Assembly: GCF_039555335.1 (NCBI RefSeq)
Contig: NC_092646.1
Location: 21,163,029-21,227,028, forward strand
Origin: Amphiura filiformis
Taxonomy: Eukaryota; Echinodermata; Ophiuroidea; Amphilepidida; Amphiuridae
Direction of reading: 5' to 3'
DNA: 64,000 nucleotides
The position numbers were made by a program, and so were the translations under genes. Shown piece by piece: positions 46,562 to 57,076 of this stretch. Below the pieces are notes generated by a model. The model saw only the letters and a list, made by a program, of their open reading frames with translations. It was not told the origin of the DNA and made no database searches. How positions within the stretch are numbered: the first letter of the stretch is position 1; each line of letters opens with the position of its first letter.

Positions 46562-46739
46562 ATTTGGGTCAAGAATATAACATATAAAAATACTTTATGT
46601 AGGTTTCATTGTCAGTTGCTTTTCCATGTAAAATATATGTGTTGTGTTTGGCTGACCAACAAATGTGTTTTAAGGTTTGCTTTCAGGCCTAATAGTATAT
46701 TCATATGCATGCCATATGCATCATTGTAGGTATGCCAGG

Positions 46740-47210
46740 CAAACCTTAGTCAACACATTTGCTAGTCAACCAAATTCGCCTAGAACTCAATACATATTTT
46801 ACATAGAAATTTAAAAGAACAGGCTGGTCAAGGTCAAGGAAACCTACATAAATATGTTTTCTATACTTCACTTGACCCAAATATATGATTTTTTTATGGT
46901 GATAAGACAATCGCACATGGAATTTTAGAGGAATTTGGATACCAGTTCCATTAAAAAAAGCTGCTATCATAATGAGACTAAGATCTAGAAACACCCCCGA
47001 AATGCCGTTTTGGGGAATTTTGCTAGCTGAATCTTTTTGATGAAAGTCAATCTTTGACAAGATGTAACTTTGCTTCGGAAAGTGCTATGAAAAAAAGGTT
47101 TCCAGTTTTGGCTTTGTTTACTCAAGGGCTTTAATTTGATAAAATGATGCAGTTTGATGGCAAATTTGAATTCACCTAGCATACCTATCATTGCATGATG
47201 ATATGATATA
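46740..47210. repeat. Segment duplicated on both sides of JAGN1 exon 1, copy 1
   Basis: Matches 48372-49233 in the same orientation (AAACACCCCCGAAATGCCGT, CAAGATGTAACTTTGCT). The other copy holds a hAT-like insertion absent here. Confidence 0.8.
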
Positions 47211-47224
47211 AATTTTAAGCTTAC

Positions 47225-47313
47225 CTGATAACATATTGTGATGCAACTTGTTCCCTGTGTGTAAAATCACTGCCATCACTCCCCACTGCTCGTGGTCCTT
47301 CTCGTGAAGACAT
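47225..47313 (-). CDS. JAGN1: Protein jagunal homolog, exon 1 (residues 1-30)
   Basis: Starts with ATG at 47313 and reads [29 protein letters not shown]. This closely follows the vertebrate N-terminus (M-A-S-R-G-G-P-R-A-x-G-T-D-G-S-D-F). It ends in the donor AG|gtaagc, the strongest consensus possible, in phase 2 with exon 2. The exon is too short to appear as an open frame of its own and is supported by homology, phase and splice signals. Confidence 0.95.
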
Positions 47314-47520
47314 TCTGTTTTTCTCTTCAAAAATATTTACACTTTTCGTGGTAAAGTATAACTTTACGATATCAATTCTATCACAAAAATCAAATTAACG
47401 TTCACTTCGACGTGTCCTTAAAAAATTGACACCAATTTGACCGTCTAAATTCAGCCCGTCGCCTTTTACGCTTGCGCAGTGAGCAGTTGCACTTTGCACG
47501 GAATTCAATGCTGGACCGTA
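47314..47520 (-). promoter_or_regulatory. Probable JAGN1 promoter and 5' UTR region
   Basis: The sequence just upstream of the ATG is richer in CG than its surroundings and holds CTTGCGCAGTG near 47471, similar to half of an NRF-1-type site. No TATA box at a sensible distance. Placement is inferred from position. Confidence 0.35.
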
Positions 47521-48371
47521 TTTTGGTAACTAGAAATTTTATATTTTTGTTTATATTCTACATAATTACATGTGTAAACATTAAAGTGTATGGTAAAGCA
47601 CTAATTGCAAAAGTTGTATGATCTTCTGTCTGACCGACGATCTGTCTTGGATTATTCTGTGACTGTGAGTGTAAATTATTATCATCATGAAAAGACATGA
47701 TGATTGCTCGAGTCATGATGAACATGATAATAATAATAAAATTAATACATTGTAATTGCACTAAATACATATAAATTAATACATTGTACGAAATATTTTT
47801 ATAAGCTTCAATTTCAGTTGAGCTTGCCAGGCACATGCCAAATGATAGTCATGAACGGCAAGGAGACTGAGCCGCATATCTAGTCCGAATAAATTAAATA
47901 ACAGGCTCAGATCTGACGCGAATCCGCGAAATCGATTCGCGCAAAGATTCTCGTAAAACATCAACCGGGCGAATCCATATGGATTTGTGTAGTGCATTGG
48001 CAGTGTACAGAAAGGAAAAATATGTACCCAGTTTGAGTCCCGGTTTGACTATTTATAGGTATCCCTAGTGCCGTACTATTACGCTGACTTTCGTATTCGG
48101 CGAGGAGGACGATTTCGACCTCCTGGTTTGTTTACAAACAGAGAGGTAGACAAAAACCCGTTCCGCTTGTCCAAACACTCAGGTATCAGAAGGATGGTCC
48201 ACAATAGCATGATTCACGTAACCTGAATAGGGATTAAAAAGCTGTCACGTAGAACCATGTGCTTCTATTGTCCAATTTGCCATCTAGATTTCATATGGAA
48301 ACAGTTCAGACCCAGTACACGATCATGTCAGAAATTAATATTTTGTTCTGGGTCTGATTATTCGGACTAAG
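47521..48371. other. Noncoding spacer upstream of JAGN1
   Basis: No gene, RNA or clear repeat seen. Confidence 0.3.
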
Positions 48372-49233
48372 GTATCCCAGGCAAACCTTAGTTAACACAT
48401 TTGCTAGTCAGCCAAATTCGCCGAAAATGTCAATGCATATTTACATAGAAATTTAAAACAACTGGCCGAAGAAGGAAACCTACATAAATATGTTTTCTAT
48501 ACTTCACTTGACCCAAATATATGATTTTTTATGATGATAAGACAATCGCACATGGAATTTTAGAGGGATTTTGATAGCAGTTCCATTAAAAAAAGCTGCT
48601 ATCATAATGAGACTAAGACAGGCTCCGATAAATCCCCTGTCCGATTGCCCGGGGCAATTGAAAATACTGTCGGGCAAGCTAAATCATCAGACACCCTGCC
48701 CGACCGGGCAATTGCAAAATTATTGTGCAATGACAGCATTATTGTGTTCATTTACTTGCATTAATAGCAATGCAGATTGACAAACAAACAGTATCCGGTA
48801 CAAAATATATTTCCTGACAAGCCAGCAACTAAATTTCCACTGTTATTGATCCCAGGATATTCCCCGAAGCATAGAATTATGATAACACTGTAAATATTTT
48901 TAGGCAATTTTAGCTATTACAATACAACAAAAATATTCGGGCATAATCGGGCAAGCAAAAGTTGACCTTAGCTTGCCCGATCGGGCAATTGAAAATAAAA
49001 AATTTATCGGAGCCTGGACTAAGATCTAGAAACACCCCCGAAGTGCCGTTTTGGGGAATTTTGCTAGCTGAATCTTTTTGATGAAAGTCAATCTTTGACA
49101 AGATGTAACTTTGCTACGGAAAGTGCTATGAAAAAACGGTTTTCAGTTTTGGCTTTGTTTACTCAAGGGCTTTAATTTGATATATAAAATGATGCAGTTT
49201 GATGGCAAATTTGAATTCACCTTGCATACCTAC
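48372..49233. repeat. Segment duplicated on both sides of JAGN1 exon 1, copy 2
   Basis: Same order as 46740-47210, beginning CCAGGCAAACCTTAGT. Interrupted by the hAT-like element at 48619-49016. Confidence 0.8.
48619..49016. mobile_element. hAT-type MITE with perfect 8-bp target duplication
   Basis: CAGGCTCCGATAAAT and ATTTATCGGAGCCTG ends, 398 bp, flanked by GACTAAGA at 48611-48618 and 49017-49024. The paralogous segment at about 46970-46985 has a single GACTAAGA, the empty site. Inside, GCCCGATCGGGCAATTG-like blocks are inverted. Confidence 0.88.
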
Positions 49234-49904
49234 TATTTATACTTCATTATTTCAGCAACTGAACCCCCAAAATGACGAATTATGTATAATTTACTTAAGG
49301 TAATACACAATTTAAAAGTGTTGCGATTTGGTAGTTCACAACATCTTGCGAATGGTAATGAGCTTTGGCAAAAATTGCATTGCTCATTTCCTTGCGAGCG
49401 TGTAGAAGAATTCAAATATCACATACCGGTAAATAATTTTGTAGGTCCTGTGGTTGTTGAGTTATGTTGTAAAGAGGGCTGAAACAACAACACTTTTGTA
49501 AAATGTACATAATTCATTAACAACAATAAATTAAGCAAGTTTTCAAATTATATAATTTGTAGAATGAACTTTTGCAAAACATCAATGTGTTATTTGTCAA
49601 TAATTTATTGATCTAGAGAATGAAAATCGATTTTTCTGGTTGCTTCGACCAACAACACTTCGCCTACCCTTAAGGTTTTACCGTCGTCAGTCGATTCGAC
49701 TTGACTATTGCGCCTGTTTTCAAAGGCGTGCGTGACGCCAGCGTCAGATTCGGCGTTATGCGTTGCAGACATCGCAGAGAACGATTCTTATTGTGCGTGT
49801 CAATGCTATTTTTGCGCACCGGCGATAACTAGGGCCAAAAAATAAAGAAAACAATGTTTGCTGGCGCAAAAAAAAAGTGGTCGCTTCTAAGTAATATTAG
49901 AGTC

Positions 49905-50600
49905 ACGCGGTAGCCGTGACCAGCAAGTTTTTAAAAAAAAAGACTGATAAAGAAGACTAATAACAGATGCTCCCGCGAGACTATATTTACAGCTAACATT
50001 AAAACACTTGACTTCTATTGTTCGATGTTATTTTTCGCTGGGTACAAAATGTATCTAAAACCATGCTAAATGTTATTTACAGTCCCAGGTGTAATATTTT
50101 GACAACTCATTAATTCAAAAGGGCCACCAATCCTACAGTCAATCATTGTTCGTAATAAACAAATATTTTTGCTTCCATTTCACGCGGTATTTCATAGCGA
50201 AAATTAGTTGCAAATCATACTGATCCAGAATTTTTAGACACTGCTACAGGTCTACCTGGTTATCACCTTCACACTACTTTTTCAGATTCACTTCCAATTA
50301 TACCCTAGCAATTTCTGAAATACCGTACATACAAATTCCGAACCCCATTCGCCAAAATATCAAGTTTTTCACAATTCTTTTGTTCTTTTCGGACGACACA
50401 TCAATTCATATAATAAATATTGTACATCGACACGCTATTTCGCAGCCGAGTCTCGTGGTGTAATGGTTAAGGCATTGAACTCCTAATCCGGGGACTCGTT
50501 CGAATCCGATGACCAACTTATTTTTTCAATATTTTATTAAACAATAATTTTATTGTCATTAATCAAGGATAACACAATTTTAATCATCCAGTGCTATTAT
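49905..50600. repeat. Direct repeat, copy 1, split by a ~570-bp insertion
   Basis: GTCACGCGGTAGCCGTGACC here matches GTCATGCGGTAGCTGTGACC at 51600. Both go on to GACTGATAAAG-like and ATCAAGGATAACA-like sequence, contiguous in the second copy (51595-51710) but about 570 bp apart here. The extra sequence ends with the tRNA-like stretch. Confidence 0.5.
50447..50517 (+). tRNA. tRNA-Arg(CCT)-like sequence, probably a pseudogene
   Basis: The internal promoter boxes are near perfect: A-box TGGTGTAATGG and B-box GTTCGAATCC. The anticodon loop CTCCTAA would read AGG (Arg), and the order matches animal tRNA-Arg-CCT (TAATGG-TAAGGCA...CTCCTAA). The acceptor stem does not pair and the T stem is weak. 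A T-run (TTATTTTTTC) follows, as for pol III termination. Best read as a decayed tRNA or tRNA-derived element. Confidence 0.45.
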
Positions 50601-51029
50601 GATATTTTTTTTTATATCAAAGCAAGATGTTACCAATATTTTTCTCATTTTTAGTTCTGTCCTGCCACGGGCGATTCGCATGATAATAGGACAATAAAAC
50701 ATGTGATATGTATGAATGGTTGTTGAATCGATCTAGAGACCTGTCCCTTTGTCATCTTCAGCTATCGTAGAACTGTATTCCAACATGACTGTCATTTCAA
50801 TTGTTATACCGTTCCGGTTGGTTTATTGCATACACTCTATAGACCTGTGAAAAATTATTATAGTATGGAAGGCCAGCAGGGACAAAAACGTATCCAAAAA
50901 GATACAACCAAATATGGAAGGCCACTAAAGTCATAGTTACGTAAAGGCAAATTAGCAAAGCGGCAAAAATACCCAAATGCCTATTAAAAGGAGGGACTGT
51001 CCCCACCACAGACACACGGAACCCCCGAT

Positions 51030-51375
51030 AGAGAGCAGGGCTTGAAGAATGAGGGAAATTAAAACCGCAAAAGACCGCCAACAACCGCCGCTTAATAGGA
51101 AAATCCAACTCGATTGCCCCGCAGGGCTTCAAAGAACTATCAACCGCGAAATTTGGATATCCAACTAGATTGCCCCGCAGGGGCTACAAAACCACAATCA
51201 TGGTTGGCATGAAAAACGAGGGAAATTAAAACTACAAACCGCGAAAGATCGCCAACAACCGCCGCTTAATAGGGAAATCCAACTAGATTGCCCCGCAGGG
51301 CTACAAAAAACTATCAACCGCGAAATTTGGATATCCAACTAGATTGCCCCGCAGGGCTACAAAAACTACAATCAT
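51030..51375. repeat. Minisatellite unit cluster, locus 2
   Basis: Three or more units with CCGCGAAATTTGGATATCCA, ACTAGATTGCCCCGCAGGGC and AACCGCCGCTTAATAGG in changing order. The same parts occur at 23785-23935. Confidence 0.7.
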
Positions 51376-51779
51376 TAAAGCATAATTATCTTGCTAAGTC
51401 TTGGCACTTAGACGCTTCCGTAGTATAAGCCTTGCTACATATACACGCATTTCTCAGCTTCAATTTGAAGTAAATCGCACTGACTCTGTGTCTCGCTGGC
51501 ATCGTCAACATTGGGTATTTTTTGTTCATATTTACATTTTCTTAGTTGCCTTGAATAAAGTTTATTAAAATGTATATGTATCCCTATTAACATTACAGTC
51601 ATGCGGTAGCTGTGACCAGCAAGTTTTAAAAATAAACGGCTGATAAAGTTTTATTAAATTATTTACTGTCATAAATCAAGGATAACATATAATTTCAAAC
51701 ATCTATGTTTCGCTTTTATTCGTTTTATGGAGTACTTCGTAACCGATGACTTTCCAAACTTGGCTACATTCATAAAAGA

Positions 51780-52205
51780 AATAAAATCCACCAAAAAACG
51801 TTGACAACGTAAAAGAAAGCAGCAAGTTTAAAAAGCCCCACCTCGGCTCACTTTTTGAAACTTGGTCCCATTTTGAATATCAACAGCAAATCGGTGTTTT
51901 TAACGTTTAAACAACAGCATCATTGCCATTAACATGCCTACTTATTATAAAACAAAACATATATAGGATATTGGCCAAGAACAACATAATAACCTTTCTG
52001 ATCGTTCCAGAATGCCTACAACTCAATATCGCATCGGCACATTAAAGATACATAACACTTCTGGAAATGTTTTAAGTTGATAATTATGACAAAGTTTAAA
52101 TCAGTATCTTTTACAAATGGGACCAAGTTTCAAAAAGTGAGCCGAGGTGGGGGCTTTTTAAACTTGCTGCTTTCTTTACGTTGTCAACGTTTTTTTGGTG
52201 GATAT
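51780..52205. mobile_element. Foldback element, ~425 bp
   Basis: Arms of about 95 bp, starting ATCCACCAAAAAACGTTGAC and including CCACCTCGGCTCACTTTTTG, almost perfectly mirrored at 52110-52205. Confidence 0.8.
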
Positions 52206-52451
52206 TAAATGTACAAACCAAATCTTGCCAGCGTGCTTCCAGTAATAACGGACCTGGACCCCCTTCCCAAAGTAGGCCTACGACATCAGGGTCCAATAGA
52301 TGGTATGAAGTTATAGGCCTACCAAACAAACACAGAATCAGGGTGTTTTTTTAAACATTAGGCTAAACGAGTGTTGGTTAAATTGGTTAATTTGTTTTAA
52401 TAATATTTTGGCCTAAATGTTGGGGAAGCACTACGGTATATTATAGGCCTG

Positions 52452-53288
52452 TTAAGGGGTAGGGTATGAACGTTTGGACAGTATTTATTGTGGGACATTA
52501 GAGCACATCAGACATACATAGCCGCTTTCGCCAAACGTTTGATAAACATTTAGCGATCAAAACGCTTTGCCAAACGCTTACGGGTGTTTACGAAAATGTT
52601 TGACAAACGTTTGTGATCGGCAATTGTTTGACAAACGTTTGGCGAAAACGGCTGTGTATATCGAATTGCATTCTGAATACGAAGGATGTCCTATTGATAT
52701 CAAATAATTATGCTCTTTTCAAATTCTCAATGTAATACACATTTTATGGCAAATCATTAAAAATTGATATTTTTGACATTTAACAGTACCGTACTCGAAG
52801 TAAACTTTATAAATCTGATGATTTATACTTAAAATGTATTTAGGTGGGATGAAAAGCCGACAATCAATTGAAAATTTTGACCTTTCGTATTGAAGATATG
52901 GATTTTTCCCCAAAGCACAAAAAAAAATTAGGTCTTTTGGGGAAATAAATCCATATCTTCAATATGAAAGGTCAAAATTTTCAATTGATCGTCGGCTTTT
53001 CCTCCCAGGTACATATATTTAAGAATATGTCATTCGATTTATAAAATTTAATTCGAGGACTGTTGTATATCAAGAATACCGTATGAAAAATATCAAATTT
53101 TAATAATTTGTCATAAAATTTGAATTATATCGTGAATTTCAAAAAATGAAAATTATTTGATATCAGAAAGACATTCTTCGTATTCAGAATGCAATTCGAT
53201 ACATGTATGTTTGATGTGCTCTCACATGTCTCATGTCCCACAAAAAATACTGTCGAAACGCTCAAAACGCTCATTCCAGATCCCTTAA
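52452..53288. mobile_element. Foldback family F1, copy 6, with nested hairpin
   Basis: TTAAGGGGTAGGGTATGAAC at the left and GATCCCTTAA at the right. Arms as in other F1 copies. The left arm is interrupted after CATCAGACATA by the element at 52517-52656. Confidence 0.85.
52517..52656. mobile_element. Palindrome nested in F1 copy 6
   Basis: CATAGCCGCTTTCGCCAAACG (first 20 bases shared) and TTTGGCGAAAACGGCTGTG at the ends; the repeated core CAAACGTTTG occurs several times. TA lies on both sides. 140 bp. Confidence 0.75.
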
Positions 53289-54606
53289 AGGTTATACGTT
53301 TGTAGAACGTTTCATAATGAAACACTACAACAAAATTAAAAACATGTTGTGAAAATGTTATTGTAGACATAATTATTTTGGCAACATTGTTCCAACTTAG
53401 AATATGTTTTGCAGCAAGTGTTCAATGTTTTTGATTGTTATTTTTAAAATGTTTTAAAAGTTTATAATCCACCATTTAAATGTTTAAAGCATTTTGTGTT
53501 ATTGGGCAAAGACCTACTACGTGCACTGAATTCATAATGCATGCGATATAGACAACACCATCAAAACTATTCAGTTTAAAAAAAAATGTGTCATACATTT
53601 ACAAAAATGATATCATAATTGGCCAAACGTTTTTCTATAGCTATAGGCAACCCAGCGTTTAACTTTGCTTTAATTGAACTGCAACAATTGATGATATGAA
53701 TCCACCTCGAGATAATTCCGTGGGCCTATAGTTTTGTGACCAAAAGTTTTCCTCTCGATAAACGGCACTAAGCATGCTAAGTAGACCTATGCCTATAATA
53801 ATTGTAGGCCTATTATAGTCAAACACTTCCGCCCATGGTGTCAAACGCTTCGCTTTAACATGTTTAATAAATCCTCTTTTTGGTCATTCGAGTCAGCTGA
53901 AAATAACTCGCTTTGTGTAACTCTTTGGCCCAATATATTTGCAGAATGGGAGCCTTTCTTACACCCGTTTGTGACCAAAATACACCAAATTAGAATTAGG
54001 TTAAGAATTTTTAATATTCTTAGCCTTAATAGTCGACATCATTATAATTGTTCCTAATTATGGACACTTCTTAGCCTTCTTAACTTTTTTTTTTACAGTG
54101 AAAACTTTCCTGCGTAAACAGACAATTCCTTTTTTTTTTTTTTTGGCCATATGCGTAAATGAACGCTGATCCGGCATCAGATCGCGCTTCATACCATCGC
54201 GTTGGCACACACCAAAATATCCATGTACGCAATTAACTGCGCATGATGTCGCAGAAAAAATGCATTTTTGACCTATTTTGGTCAATTTACGCGAAAAATA
54301 GGTCCGGTACCACCAATTTTTTTTGCGCGATTTTACAGAGATTTTTCTTTTTCATAACATATATAAAATTAAAAAAATTTTGTCTCGACAATTTTTTTAT
54401 ACAACGCAAAAGGTGATATATTTTGGGCAAATTGCTGATTTTGCCATTGAAGTGTACAGAGATTTTTGAAATGTACACCTCTTTTAAAACGGCTGTACCT
54501 CAAAAGTGAGGTCCGGCACCCCCTGTTTTTTTTCCTGATTTATTATCTACACATATTAATGTACAAAATACGTCAATTTAAAAAAATTTCATCGATAGGT
54601 TTAGTA
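53289..54606. other. Noncoding spacer
   Basis: The motif AGGTCCGGTACCACC / GAGGTCCGGCACCCCC recurs near 54300 and 54510 with CAGAGATTTTT copies, suggesting an old repeat. No gene seen. Confidence 0.35.
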
Positions 54607-54699
54607 ACGACGGTAAAACCTTAAATCTTTTGGCGCCTACGGCATAAGAGCGAGCTTCAAGCCTACCTAAACGCTAAGACAACTGCTTGTCTCCCCAAA

Positions 54700-55082
54700 A
54701 GACAAAACCGAGAAGAAGGACATAGCGGGCCGGTTTATTTCATTCCATGCCAAGGACAAACCCGTAAGGGTCAGTGATCCGAATCTTATATCGGCGAGAC
54801 GGAAAGATCTTTTCGCACCAGATTTTTGGAACACTGTTGCCCCAGCTCCACCTCGTCTGAGGTTTCCCAACACATCCACATCGAGTCTCCCGGCCATCAC
54901 ATAGACTTGGACAAAGTTCAAATTCTGGACAAGGAACCCAGATATTTTGAGCGTGGTGTGAAGGAGGCCATCATATCAGAGTGAACCAGCCATCGCTGAA
55001 CAGAGACGGGGGTTGATACAAGCTACCTAGAGTGTACGACCCGATTTTGGGGTCAAGTGTCCGAAAGGTCGCTGACCTGTGA
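54700..55082 (+). pseudogene. GIY-YIG endonuclease domain of a Penelope-like retroelement
   Basis: The plus strand codes VYFIPCQGQ, an in-frame TGA, then YIGETERSFRTRFLEHC, VSQHIHIESPGHHIDLDKVQ, ILDKEPRYFERGVKEAI. These are the standard GIY-YIG features: YIGET with the arginine and the EH pair, then ERGVKEAI. After a frameshift it goes on with QPSLNRDGG, a stop, YKLPRVYDPILG, the usual C-terminus of such elements. The domain nicks target DNA for insertion. Two stops and a shift make it inactive; no reverse transcriptase is seen upstream. Confidence 0.8.
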
Positions 55083-56869
55083 ATTGGGTTGCCAGTCTGC
55101 TGATGAAAGTCGAAGTGTCGATTGAAAATTCCAGGTACTAAAATAACCCTTTTTTTTTTTTATGCCAACCTAGCATTTAGCTCATGGGTCAGGGACACTA
55201 CAAATACAAAAAAAAACAAAAAAAAACACACCTTTCTTTTTCGCCAGCCCATTCGGGCTGGTACCTGTTTCAGGTTTGGGGTCAGTTTACTCAAGAGATT
55301 ATATTTTAGTGGTATTGGAATGATTTTTTTTTTTTACTTTTTGGGGTTAAATTTTTTAAAAATATTTTAATTGATTTGTTAGGAAAAGTAAGTATGTTTT
55401 GCCGTTTCAACGAACAAAACGCAGTGAGTATTACCAAAGTTATGTTTGAACTAATTAATTATGACTTTAAAAGTTTAAAGGCCTAAATGTAACAATAATA
55501 GTTAATATATATAGCATCATATGGTCAGCAGAAGAAAATCTGACATCACCTATGATGTCATATCAGTGTCCTTGACCGGGGTCCTTACTCCTTGACCACT
55601 GAACAGCGTGATATCATGTTGATAACAGATCTATAGAATCAAAATCTTCATCATATCCTCGGATCATATCACAGATTCTCAACAATCTGTGATCATATGG
55701 ACCATATTGATGTGAAAGTAGTTATCTATCATATCCTGTGTCGCTTTATGGATAAAAATGACTCAAAATGTTATTGATGAAATGGTTGCTATCATAAACA
55801 TCAGTTTTGTCTTTTCAACGGGAAAAATCCGATGCAAAATAAAGTTTTTAGGGCCTAGCTATAATATGGGCATAATTTATGCATATAGTATTGAACAATG
55901 TACCCCATTTGACATGCACTTATAGATAAATAAATTGTCTTACTTTATTAATTTACTAACTTCTTTATTATAAATAAAATGACACATAACTATTTGATTC
56001 ATAAAATTACATTCAACAAAATGATTGAAGAGAAACACACAAGGCACTAGGCAGACTGTTATAGAATGGAGTATGTAAGATGCCATGTCCATAGCTTCGC
56101 AGGGAGTTTCCGACTAGCAATCAACATGATCAGCACATTCAGAAAAACACAGTTTAAGAGTGAAGATTGTAGTGAGTAACCAGTCCTTTATAAATGTGCT
56201 GGCCACTATCTATTATAATATAGTAGGCTTAAACTATACATTGCTTGAATTAATTAAGTTATTTTAAAATAAAATGTACATGTAAGTAAACTCAAACCAG
56301 CAGTATATATATCAAAAGCAGTGAAATCGGACATTCCTAAGCGAAGATATTGAGTTCGTAAGTTCTGGTATTACAAAATTGGAAATTGAGATATCGTGGG
56401 TAAAAAGCTGAAAAGACAAAAAACCAACGACAACAACAACAACAACAACAACAACAAAACAAACAGACCAGAACAATTTGGAGTACATGTAATGAATTAA
56501 AAGAGTTGACATGAGATTAGGAATTGATGTGTTCTGCTGTTTCAGTGTGCATGTTCTCATCGTTGATGGTTTGGTGGACTGTCATGTAGATTTAAGCGTG
56601 ATCCTAAAAATGCCTTTCACATTGACCAAAACTAATTACAAGACCTCTTCTACATTGAGGCTGGCTTTCCTTTTAAAGGGAATTGTTATTATTTATAAAT
56701 TTAAAACTGTGAGTACAGTCCCTCCCATAGGAATAGATCTCAGGGGGTTTGGAGGATGACAGAATGCAATATTTTTAATATTTTGATGATGGTCTCCATA
56801 CAGTCATCAAACTGTTGATGTCTGTACATTGTATGTGGGTTTCTCATCAAATTAACTCATATATTTGAC
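55083..56869. other. Noncoding stretch
   Basis: A hairpin ATCACAGATT / AATCTGTGAT lies at 55671-55700. The microsatellite (ACA)n lies at 56425-56457. No gene supported. Confidence 0.4.
56425..56457. repeat. (CAA)n microsatellite
   Basis: About ten uninterrupted CAA units. Confidence 0.85.
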
Positions 56870-57076
56870 CAGGGTTGTAGCTAGGATATTTTTAGTGCTG
56901 GGTGGCTTTTGATGAAAATCTTGCATATTTGGAAATTGTTTGCCAAAATAGACCAAGTTCTTAACTAATTCAGCAATTTTTGCCTCTGAATGGTGGGCTC
57001 CAGTGCTAAAATTGGAGCTGAGTGGTTGGCTCCAAAACTGAGTGGTGGGCTCTACCCCACTGTAGCTACATCCCTG
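56870..57076. mobile_element. hAT-type MITE, 207 bp, perfect 8-bp target duplication
   Basis: CAGGGTTGTAGCTAGGAT and TAGCTACATCCCTG ends, flanked by TATTTGAC at 56862-56869 and 57077-57084. Interior GTGGTTGGCTCC / GGTGGGCTC phrases. Confidence 0.85.

Larger units (their letters stand above)
44521..47224 (-). other. JAGN1 intron 1
   Basis: GT at 47223-47224 and AG at 44521-44522. It contains an F1 remnant, a 1-kb foldback, and a segment duplicated upstream of the gene. Confidence 0.85.
49673..54624. mobile_element. Candidate 5-kb composite element with TTAA-bordered ends
   Basis: TTAAGGTTTTACCGTCGT at the left (49673-49690 approx.) has a perfect 18-bp inverted match near the right limit (54607-54624). 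The interval contains no transposase I can recognise, but holds a tRNA-like sequence, minisatellites, foldbacks and an F1 copy. A chance match over 5 kb is unlikely but not excluded. Confidence 0.35.

Noticed and set aside
44521-47224. JAGN1 using the in-frame upstream methionine of the exon 2 open frame
   Set aside because: Residues before VQLKSK (TFICPFLF) are intron polypyrimidine sequence; the homologous N-terminus is in exon 1.
50797-51132. 111-codon open frame on the minus strand
   Set aside because: No known domain; its first part lies in the minisatellite and the rest looks like random hydrophobic sequence.
54667-54921. 84-codon open frame on the minus strand
   Set aside because: It mirrors the GIY-YIG coding stretch on the plus strand; no features of its own.
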